This document shows, piece by piece, positions 1-5,044 of a DNA stretch of 5,044 bases. How positions within the stretch are numbered: the first letter of the stretch is position 1; every line of letters starts with the position of its first letter. The stretch is taken from assembly GCA_028098005.1 (NCBI GenBank), contig JAOHFM010000061.1:1-5044 (forward strand). Reading direction: 5' to 3'. Under the pieces are notes generated by a model that was given only the letters and a program-made list of their open reading frames with translations, did no database searches and was not told the DNA's origin. The translations under genes were made by a program, and so were the position numbers. The stretch comes from Psychrosphaera sp. (GTDB taxonomy: Bacteria; Pseudomonadota; Gammaproteobacteria; Enterobacterales; Alteromonadaceae).

Positions 1-560
1 CGTCTTTAGGTGAGTCTAAAGCTGATAGCATAATGTTAAGTCCGTTCCCTCAATACAATGAGAGCGCGGTTGACGAAAAAGCGTTAGCTGATGTTGAGTG
101 GTTAAAACAGTTCATTTTAGTAATACGTAATATTCGTGGCGAAATGGACTTATCACCAAATAAACCAATTAGCGTTATTTTAAGAAATACATCTGAGCAA
201 GACTTATCTCGTCTGGATGACAACAAGGCTTTCTTAATTGCATTAGCAAAACTAGAAGATATTAGTGTTTTAGCCGACGGCGAAAAAGCACCTGCGTCAG
301 CAAGTGGTGTTGTTGGTAGCATGGATGTATTAATCCCAATGGCTGGTCTGATTGATAAAGAAGCTGAAATGGCGCGTTTGAATAAAGCCATTGATAAAAA
401 CAAAGGTGAGTTGAAGCGAGTTACAGGAAAACTATCAAACCAAAAGTTTGTTGATAATGCGCCACAAGAAGTGCTTGAGAAAGAACAAGCTAAACTTGCT
501 GAGTATCAGCAAAGCTTAGAGAAGTTAGAGCAACAGCTTGTTGAAATTGAGAATATTTAA
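1..560 (+). CDS. valS: Valyl-tRNA synthetase, C-terminal part (5' truncated by window edge)
   Basis: This is the 3' end of the gene for valyl-tRNA synthetase, the cytoplasmic class I enzyme that charges tRNA-Val. The reading frame is open from the first base; the first whole codon is at 3 and the TAA stop at 558-560, giving 185 visible residues. The text aligns by memory with the end of E. coli ValS: IMLSPFPQYN resembles IMLQPFPQYD, EWLKQFILVIRNIRGEM matches the anticodon-binding helical region, and LIPMAGLIDKE resembles LIPMAGLINKE. Visible residues about 116-185 are rich in Lys, Glu and Leu and form the C-terminal coiled-coil arm that contacts the tRNA; the family signature around KFVDNAPQEVLEKE lies at about 148-161. 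The catalytic core (HIGH and KMSKS) is outside the window. The ATG at 33 is an internal Met, not a start. The C-terminus looks full length and intact. Confidence 0.97.
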   Translation, partial: SLGESKADSIMLSPFPQYNESAVDEKALADVEWLKQFILVIRNIRGEMDLSPNKPISVILRNTSEQDLSRLDDNKAFLIALAKLEDISVLADGEKAPASASGVVGSMDVLIPMAGLIDKEAEMARLNKAIDKNKGELKRVTGKLSNQKFVDNAPQEVLEKEQAKLAEYQQSLEKLEQQLVEIENI

Positions 561-602
561 ATTAAATAGACTCAGTTAAAAAGTTGTTGCGATATAACGT
601 TG

Positions 603-638
603 AAAAAGCCAGTTAGAATATTATTCAGCTGGCTTTTT
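603..638. terminator. Bidirectional rho-independent terminator between valS and the PAS-GGDEF gene
   Basis: A perfect 10-bp stem, AAAAAGCCAG (603-612) with CTGGCTTTTT (629-638), closes an inner hairpin GAAT/ATTC (616-619 with 623-626) around a three-base loop. On the plus strand the stem is followed by AC and a run of seven T (641-647). On the minus strand the stem itself ends in TTTTT. This fits termination of valS on one strand and of the convergent gene on the other. The hairpin begins 42 bp after the valS stop. It contains the last codons and stop codon of the minus-strand gene. Confidence 0.85.
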
Positions 639-1580
639 ACTTTTTTTATGTTCAAGCATGATGGTTTTGGCCTCATGAACCCAATCATTAACGTTCTCTA
701 TATGCTCCGCCAGTTGACTAGCGCCAATTGAGAGCTCGACAGGTTTATGTGACCCATCAGCTAGTCGAAAACTGATGTCGCTATTGACTCTCTGGATGTA
801 GTCTAGTGCAGGCCTAAACTCGGTATTGGGCAGAACTACGATAAACTCATCTTCAAAATAACGGGCTACGGAATCATTACTTCTAACCTCATCGAGCAAT
901 CTTGAGGCAACGGCCCTCAGTGCTCTATCTCCAAATTCTTTCCCGTAAGATGTGTTAATAGATTTTAACTGGTCAATATTAGTAATAATTAAAGTAGCAG
1001 GGACTTTATGCCTTCTAAACTGCTCGATACAAAAATTAATGTGTTTTTTCACCGACTCATATTTTTGAGCAGCACTGATAACATCTACAGAAGATAACTT
1101 GTCTATTTCTTTATAGGCGTTTCGTAGCTTTACCAAAGCTACATCCAAAGCGTTTTCCGTTTCTTTTAACTCCAATATGTCTTGCAATGAAAAAATATAG
1201 AAGCTGGGTTGGTTCCGGTCATCTCGCACAAGTGAAGCAGTAAGTTTTGCCCAAACTAAATGCCCTAATTTATGACGGTAGCGTTTTACTCGAATAAAGT
1301 TTTTTCGTGTGTTACCAGCCAGTACGGACTTTGACCATGCCAAGCGCTCTTTAATATCTTCTGGCATCGTTAAGTCTTCAAAGGTGAGATCAATGAGCTC
1401 GTTGTAGCTATATCCTAAGATTTCACAGAGCTGTTGATTAATTTTTATAAACTTACCAGAGAGTGAAACCACGGCAATGCCAACGGCAATGTGATCAAAA
1501 CCCAACCGGTAAACACTGTCAATGTTTGCAGAATTAATAGAGCTGTCGTATGGCGTATCGCTAGAAAAGTTTGTTTTCAT
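621..1580 (-). CDS. PAS domain protein with degenerate GGDEF domain (probable c-di-GMP receptor, not cyclase)
   Basis: The product has 319 residues, with no signal peptide or membrane segment, so it should be cytoplasmic. Residues about 23-137 form a PAS S-box domain: FDHIAVGIAVVSLSGKF, then INQQLCEILGYSYNEL, a TMPEDIKERL segment, and a PAC part RYRHKLGHLVWAKLTASLVRD. A helical linker (about 137-163) leads to a GGDEF-fold domain (about 164-310). The catalytic features are eroded. The GGDEF motif reads FEDEF (242-246), the first metal-binding Asp position is Asn201, and the usual DxLTGLxNRR entry motif has become DVISAAQKYE (166-175). Kept are Asn209, Gly217-Asp218, the LSIGAS strand (283-288) and an RxxD motif, RSND (233-236), five residues before FEDEF as in the allosteric I-site. 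I infer loss of diguanylate cyclase activity with possible c-di-GMP binding; the PAS ligand is unknown. The ATG at 1580 lacks a clear Shine-Dalgarno site, and no better start precedes the PAS domain. The gene is convergent with valS and divergent from the serine hydrolase gene. Confidence 0.9.
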   Translation of the reverse strand: MKTNFSSDTPYDSSINSANIDSVYRLGFDHIAVGIAVVSLSGKFIKINQQLCEILGYSYNELIDLTFEDLTMPEDIKERLAWSKSVLAGNTRKNFIRVKRYRHKLGHLVWAKLTASLVRDDRNQPSFYIFSLQDILELKETENALDVALVKLRNAYKEIDKLSSVDVISAAQKYESVKKHINFCIEQFRRHKVPATLIITNIDQLKSINTSYGKEFGDRALRAVASRLLDEVRSNDSVARYFEDEFIVVLPNTEFRPALDYIQRVNSDISFRLADGSHKPVELSIGASQLAEHIENVNDWVHEAKTIMLEHKKSKKPAE

Positions 1581-1593
1581 TTTAATTATTATT

Positions 1594-1622
1594 TTTAGAT
1601 TGAATATTAATCATAGTGTTAA
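1594..1622 (-). promoter_or_regulatory. Candidate sigma-70 promoter for the PAS-GGDEF gene
   Basis: Reading the minus strand, TTAACA (1622-1617; 5 of 6 to the TTGACA consensus) is followed after exactly 17 bases by TCTAAA (1599-1594; 4 of 6 to TATAAT). The start of transcription would fall only a few bases before the ATG at 1580, giving a very short AT-rich leader without a Shine-Dalgarno site. A second -10-like hexamer, TATGAT, lies within the spacer but has no good -35 partner. In such AT-rich DNA chance matches are common, so this is only a candidate. Confidence 0.3.
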
Positions 1623-1713
1623 AAGTTGAAAACCTCCAGTCCAATTACCTGAATAGGGTAAAATTGCACCAGGCTAGATCACTGAACATTTGTAATTTGT
1701 AAAATCAGATACT

Positions 1714-1729
1714 AAATTGATATCAATTT
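1714..1729. promoter_or_regulatory. Perfect 16-bp palindrome, candidate operator
   Basis: AAATTGATATCAATTT is identical to its own reverse complement over all 16 bases. It lies in the 187-bp divergent intergenic region, 38 bp upstream of the serine hydrolase start codon. A weak promoter pair (TTGTAA 1690-1695, 17-bp spacer, TAAATT 1713-1718) would place the -10 box and start point inside the palindrome, the usual position of a repressor site. Dyad symmetry of this size suits a dimeric helix-turn-helix regulator, but I cannot name one. The DNA is AT-rich, so chance is possible. Confidence 0.4.
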
Positions 1730-1755
1730 GATGACTTGGACAGAAATTATAAAAC

Positions 1756-1762
1756 TAAGGAA
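1756..1762 (+). promoter_or_regulatory. Shine-Dalgarno site of the serine hydrolase gene
   Basis: TAAGGAA matches the anti-Shine-Dalgarno complement (core AAGGA, 1757-1761), with six bases between that core and the ATG at 1768. It fixes the start codon, which is also supported by the lipoprotein signal peptide that begins there. Confidence 0.75.
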
Positions 1763-1767
1763 TAGCG

Positions 1768-3153
1768 ATGAAACAACTCCTGATACTCTTATACCCAGTT
1801 GTAATGTTGGTTGCTTGCTCACCGGCTACTGACGGCATTAATGAAAACCATCAAAGCAAAACCTCGCAACATACATCAATTGCAGAAAGCAGCGCTTCAA
1901 AATATGAAAAACTTGATCAGTATTTTGAATTGTTAGAAGAGAATAATAAACTCATGGCCGCCATTGCTATTCGAAAAGATGGAAAGCTAGTGTATGAGAG
2001 AGCGATAGGGTACGCAGATGTTGACAACAGTTTAAAGACAAATGTTAATAGTAAATTTAGAATCGGCTCTATTACTAAATCTTTCACTGCAGTATTGGTT
2101 ATGCAAATGATTGAAGACGGTAAACTTTCTTTATCTCAAAAACTCTCTGACTTTTTTCCTGCTATTCCAAATGCTAGCCAGATAACAATACAACAATTGC
2201 TTTCACACAAGTCTGGCATTTTTAATTTTACCAATGCACCTGAATATCCGTCCTATATGGAAACGGAAAAATCAAAGGCAGAGTTACTAGATATCATTTC
2301 GGCATTTCCAGCTGAATTTACGCCAGGTGAAAAGTTCTCCTATTCAAACTCAAACTACGTGTTGTTAGGCTTTATTTTGGAGGAGCTAAGCAATGAAACT
2401 TATGCAAATCTGATTGCCGCTAAAATAGCGAAACCGCTTGGTTTAGAAAACACTTATGTGGGCGCAAAAATAGATACTAAAAACGATGAAGTTTTATCGT
2501 ACCGTTTTGTTGGGGAGTGGAGTAAAGCCACGGAAACGAGTATGAGCATTCCGTTAGGTGCTGGAGCTATGGTAAGTACAGCAGCGGATATTAGTGCGTT
2601 TTTTCATGCGTTAAACAACGGTCAGTTAGTTGGGTTAGATACCTTGTCAAAAATGAAAAAGGTTGGCGAGTATGGTTTCGGGTTAATGTCATATCCATTT
2701 TACGACAAAGTAGGGTTTGGCCACAACGGCGGAATTGATGGTTTTGTTTCTAATGGCGGCGTCATTGAAGGTGAGGACGTGACGATGGCGGTATTAGCTA
2801 ATGGTGTAAATTATACATTTAATGACGTTCTCGTTGCTATGTTGAGCTCAGTGTTTGAAAAACCATTCGAATTGCCCGTTTTTAAAAAGCATAAGCCGGT
2901 ATCTAACAACCTTGATTTAAGCATTTATGAAGGCGTGTATGAATCTGAGCAGATCCCATTAAAGATCACCGTATTTATTGAAAATGAAGTGCTGATGGCG
3001 CAGGCTTCAGGGCAAGATGCTTTTACGCTTGAGCCTAGCTTTGAGCATGGGTTTGCATTTAAGCCAGCTGGGATTTTAATGGAGTTTGAACCTGCAAAAA
3101 ACAGGTTCACTTTAAACCAAGGTGGTGGCAAGTTTAATTTTACTAAGATTTAG
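1768..3153 (+). CDS. Lipoprotein serine hydrolase, beta-lactamase/penicillin-binding-protein fold
   Basis: The product has 461 residues. The N-terminus is a lipoprotein signal peptide: a Lys at position 2, a hydrophobic stretch and a lipobox LVAC with Cys17. Ser at +2 predicts outer-membrane anchoring. A polar, Ser-rich linker (about 18-45) precedes the serine hydrolase domain (about 46-355). All three active-site elements of the class C/DD-peptidase family are present: S101-I-T-K104 with nucleophile Ser101, Y192-S-N194, and H319-N-G321 in the position of the KTG box. Residues about 375-461 form a small beta-rich domain (YEGVYESEQIP to QGGGKFNF) like those following many such hydrolases. The family includes D-amino-acid peptidases, esterases and amidases, so the substrate cannot be read from sequence. 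The HxG box argues against assuming an antibiotic-resistance enzyme. The gene is divergent from the PAS-GGDEF gene and overlaps mazG tail to tail by 11 bp. Confidence 0.9.
   Translation: MKQLLILLYPVVMLVACSPATDGINENHQSKTSQHTSIAESSASKYEKLDQYFELLEENNKLMAAIAIRKDGKLVYERAIGYADVDNSLKTNVNSKFRIGSITKSFTAVLVMQMIEDGKLSLSQKLSDFFPAIPNASQITIQQLLSHKSGIFNFTNAPEYPSYMETEKSKAELLDIISAFPAEFTPGEKFSYSNSNYVLLGFILEELSNETYANLIAAKIAKPLGLENTYVGAKIDTKNDEVLSYRFVGEWSKATETSMSIPLGAGAMVSTAADISAFFHALNNGQLVGLDTLSKMKKVGEYGFGLMSYPFYDKVGFGHNGGIDGFVSNGGVIEGEDVTMAVLANGVNYTFNDVLVAMLSSVFEKPFELPVFKKHKPVSNNLDLSIYEGVYESEQIPLKITVFIENEVLMAQASGQDAFTLEPSFEHGFAFKPAGILMEFEPAKNRFTLNQGGGKFNFTKI
3087..3109. repeat. Perfect 8-bp inverted repeat (hairpin) near the 3' end of the hydrolase gene
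   Basis: TGAACCTG (3087-3094) and CAGGTTCA (3102-3109) are perfect reverse complements around a seven-base loop, CAAAAAA. The hairpin lies inside the hydrolase coding sequence, 34 bp beyond the mazG stop when read on the minus strand. Neither strand shows a T tract after the stem, so it is not a standard intrinsic terminator. It could still stabilise the 3' end of the relA-mazG transcript or cause pausing, or be coincidence. Confidence 0.4.
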
Positions 3154-3973
3154 GCTCACTGGCTTTGACACTTAACCAAAGTTGTTCCATTTCATCAAGA
3201 GTCAAGTCACTTAGAGGTGCTGAGTAGTGTTCTTCAGCTAGCTGCTCAACGCCTTTGAAGCGCCTTGTGAATTTATCATTTGCCTGTCGGGTTATTTGTT
3301 CAGGGTTTAGCCCTAAATGTCTAGATACATTCGTTAAAGCAAAAAATAAGTCTCCAAGCTCATCTGCAATACGCTCTTTGCTGGTGTTATTTTTATTGCT
3401 TTCTAATTCAGCACGAAGCTCAGCAATTTCCTCTTCTACTTTATCTAGCGCTCCGGTTACATCTGGCCAATCAAAACCAACATGTGCCACACGCTTTTGA
3501 ATTTTATAAGCTCTGTTCAGGGCAGGCAGCGCATTAGGAATATCATCCAGCACCGATGTCTTTTTTTGTTTAGAGTTAGCATTGCGCTCTTGCGCTTTTA
3601 TCTGTTCCCAATTGTATTTGATTTGGCTGTCATCTAACGTTTTATTAGAAAGCTCCCCAAATACATGAGGATGACGGCGAATAAGCTTTTCGCACATGAG
3701 GCTCGCAATTTTTTCGAAGTCAAAAAGGTCTTGCTCTTTTCCTAATTGTGCATAAAACACCACTTGAAATAAAAGATCGCCAAGCTCTTTAGGCAGCTCG
3801 TCAAAATCTTCCTGTTCAATTGCTTCCGCCACTTCGTAGGCTTCTTCTAAAGTATGCGGGACGATAGTTTTAAAGGACTGCTTTAAATCCCAAGGACAGC
3901 CGCCGTTTGGGTCACGCAACTGAGACATGATCCAAATTAATTTATCGATAGCAGGCTTATCGGTGCTCATCAT
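3143..3973 (-). CDS. mazG: Nucleoside triphosphate pyrophosphohydrolase MazG
   Basis: MazG hydrolyses (d)NTPs to the monophosphate and pyrophosphate in the cytoplasm; in E. coli it has been reported to lower ppGpp under starvation. The protein matches E. coli MazG closely from LRDPNGGCPWD onward. Positions below count from an upstream ATG at 4003. The first MazG domain has EEAYE (53-57) and ELGD (73-76), followed by RRHPHVFG (109-116). The second has the acidic cluster EEE plus Glu195 (190-195) and ELGD (215-218), giving both all-alpha metal-binding sites. The tandem ATG at 3973/3970 is preferred as start: it gives 276 or 275 residues (E. coli has 263) and an AGAGAA stretch lies seven bases before the first. 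The ATG at 4003 would add ten residues (MLLTNTENKN) but has no ribosome site. The gene lies 44 bp after relA with no mazEF between, and its TAG overlaps the end of the convergent hydrolase gene. Confidence 0.95.
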   Translation of the reverse strand: MMSTDKPAIDKLIWIMSQLRDPNGGCPWDLKQSFKTIVPHTLEEAYEVAEAIEQEDFDELPKELGDLLFQVVFYAQLGKEQDLFDFEKIASLMCEKLIRRHPHVFGELSNKTLDDSQIKYNWEQIKAQERNANSKQKKTSVLDDIPNALPALNRAYKIQKRVAHVGFDWPDVTGALDKVEEEIAELRAELESNKNNTSKERIADELGDLFFALTNVSRHLGLNPEQITRQANDKFTRRFKGVEQLAEEHYSAPLSDLTLDEMEQLWLSVKASEPKS

Positions 3974-4017
3974 ATTTTTGTTCTCTGTATTTGTTAAAAG
4001 CATAAAATATTAAGAGG

Positions 4018-5044
4018 TTATGATCTTTTAACTTTCATTACTTCTTCTACTTGGCTTATTTTATCCATTACTCTATTAAACGCACTAAGGTTATAAACTT
4101 CTAATTTTAAGCCCATAGTGACTACTTGGTTAGTGACATCGGAATCGGTGCTCATGGCCAATACGTTAACTTTGTCATTTGCTAAAATAGTGGTGATGTC
4201 TCGTAATAAGCCACTTCGGTCATTGGCGAATATTTTAACATTGGCCACAAAACCACCAGAGTATTGTTCAGCCCATGAAGCTTCGATAAATCGTTCTGGG
4301 TGCTCATCCATGACTATTTTAAATTGCTCACAATCAGAGCGGTGTATTACTACGCCTCTGCCTTGTGTAATGTAACCTACAATGTCATCGCCCATGATTG
4401 GATTACAACAACCGGCCAACTGATTCATTAAATTACCAACGCCATGTAAAACCACACCATTTTGGTTTTTCTTGGACTTTTTCCGAGGCTTTTGAATGAG
4501 TCGAGGATCAATTTCTGGCTTAGGTTGATTAGTTGCCTTTGACTCAATGTAATTGATCACCTGATATAGGCGAACGTCACCAGCGCCTATTGCCGCTAGC
4601 AGATCATCTAATGAGTTCATATTAAAGCGCACAACCGCGTGGGCTGTTTCATTCCAATCAATATCTAAACGGTTAAGCTCGTGCTCAACCATTTGTTTCC
4701 CTTCAACAATGTTTTTGTCTTTGTCTTGCTGTTTAAACCAAGTTTGAATTTTTGCTCGTGCTCTTGAAGAGTGAACATAATCTAAGTTGGGGTTTAACCA
4801 GTCGCGTTTAGGATTTGGTTCTTTTCCGGTAATGATTTCAATTTGATCGCCGGTTTTTAGTTGATAAGTAAACGGGACAATGCGGTTAAATACTTTTGCA
4901 CCAATGCAACGATGACCCACATTAGTATGGACATAATAAGCAAAGTCTAAAGGCGTTGAGCCACTTGGTAAATCAACAACGTCACCATCTGGCGTAAACA
5001 CATATACTCGGTCTTCAACAACCTGGTTATGAAGCTCTTCGGCG
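4018..5044 (-). CDS. relA: (p)ppGpp synthetase RelA, C-terminal regulatory part (5' truncated by window edge)
   Basis: RelA is the ribosome-associated GTP/ATP pyrophosphokinase of the stringent response. The frame is open through the window end, and 341 residues are visible before the TAA at 4020-4018. They begin AEELHNQVVEDRVYVFTP, the linker into the TGS domain (about 14-76; DLPSGSTPLDFAY, RIVPFTYQLKTGDQIEI). A helical domain follows, with RDWLNPNL and LLAAIGAGDVRL. The zinc-finger/conserved-cysteine domain (about 200-240) keeps Cys212-Cys213, His234 and Asp237-Cys238. The C-terminal ACT/RRM domain (about 264-341) contains NDRSGLLRDITTILAN. This text follows E. coli RelA rather than SpoT, especially GVGNLMNQLAGCCNPIMGDDIVG. 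The hydrolase-like and synthetase domains lie outside the window, so their activity cannot be judged here. The GTG at 5001 is an internal Val codon. A basic linker, PRKKSKKNQ, precedes the Cys domain. mazG follows in the same direction. Confidence 0.97.
   Translation of the reverse strand, partial: AEELHNQVVEDRVYVFTPDGDVVDLPSGSTPLDFAYYVHTNVGHRCIGAKVFNRIVPFTYQLKTGDQIEIITGKEPNPKRDWLNPNLDYVHSSRARAKIQTWFKQQDKDKNIVEGKQMVEHELNRLDIDWNETAHAVVRFNMNSLDDLLAAIGAGDVRLYQVINYIESKATNQPKPEIDPRLIQKPRKKSKKNQNGVVLHGVGNLMNQLAGCCNPIMGDDIVGYITQGRGVVIHRSDCEQFKIVMDEHPERFIEASWAEQYSGGFVANVKIFANDRSGLLRDITTILANDKVNVLAMSTDSDVTNQVVTMGLKLEVYNLSAFNRVMDKISQVEEVMKVKRS

Noticed and set aside
50..403. Open frame on the minus strand within valS
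   Set aside because: It lies fully antisense to a recognisable ValS C-terminus and its translation shows no known motif.
621..1580. Active diguanylate cyclase
   Set aside because: The GG of the signature motif is replaced by FE, and other catalytic positions are lost.
1714..1729. Fur box
   Set aside because: The palindrome shares only short GATA/TATC-like pieces with the Fur consensus, and no iron-related gene is nearby.
2925..3131. Open frame on the minus strand within the serine hydrolase gene
   Set aside because: It is antisense to the C-terminal beta-rich domain; the coding frame on the plus strand explains this stretch.
1768..3153. Beta-lactamase resistance gene
   Set aside because: The fold and SxxK/YxN motifs fit, but the HxG box, lipoprotein anchor and extra C-terminal domain are those of the broad serine hydrolase family; resistance cannot be claimed.
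3255..3500. Open frame on the plus strand opposite mazG
   Set aside because: It is antisense to conserved MazG second-domain sequence, with a Ser/Leu-rich translation typical of a shadow frame and no ribosome site recognised.
4118..4375. Open frame on the plus strand opposite relA
   Set aside because: It is antisense to the conserved Cys and ACT domains of RelA, and its product resembles nothing I recognise.
4018..5001. A short free-standing RelA C-terminal protein starting at GTG 5001
   Set aside because: The frame stays open to the window edge, and the upstream codons (EDRVYVFTP) match the normal RelA linker, so this is a full relA cut by the window, not a split gene.

Overview
The window reads as a chromosomal segment from an AT-rich marine gammaproteobacterium. 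ValS, RelA and MazG are all clearly close to, but distinct from, their Escherichia coli counterparts. The overall flavour suggests an Alteromonadales (Colwellia/Thalassotalea-like) host; that placement is inference from protein resemblance, not a computed result. I see no insertion sequence, phage gene, CRISPR array, tRNA or rRNA.

Layout, left to right. (1) 1-560, plus strand: the last 185 codons of valS (valyl-tRNA synthetase), ending in its C-terminal coiled-coil arm. (2) 603-638: a strong symmetric hairpin with A and T tracts on both sides, a probable bidirectional terminator between two convergent genes. (3) 621-1580, minus strand: a soluble PAS-GGDEF protein whose catalytic motifs are degraded while an RxxD inhibitory-site motif survives, so it is more likely a c-di-GMP sensor or effector than a cyclase. 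(4) 1581-1767: a divergent intergenic region with a perfect 16-bp palindrome, a weak minus-strand promoter candidate and a good Shine-Dalgarno site for the next gene. (5) 1768-3153, plus strand: a lipoprotein serine hydrolase of the beta-lactamase/PBP fold (SxxK, YxN, HxG) with a C-terminal beta-rich domain. (6) 3143-3973, minus strand: mazG, overlapping the hydrolase tail to tail by 11 bp. (7) 4018-5044, minus strand: the C-terminal regulatory half of relA, cut by the window edge.

Functional links. relA and mazG form a minus-strand pair with a short gap. RelA makes (p)ppGpp on starved ribosomes, and MazG is a nucleotide pyrophosphohydrolase reported to lower ppGpp in E. coli. The mazEF toxin-antitoxin pair that lies between them in E. 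coli is absent. The valS, PAS-GGDEF and hydrolase genes are separate transcription units with no evident pathway link to relA-mazG. Most of the window is ordinary housekeeping DNA. The points deserving a second look are the degenerate GGDEF protein and the palindrome in the divergent intergenic region.
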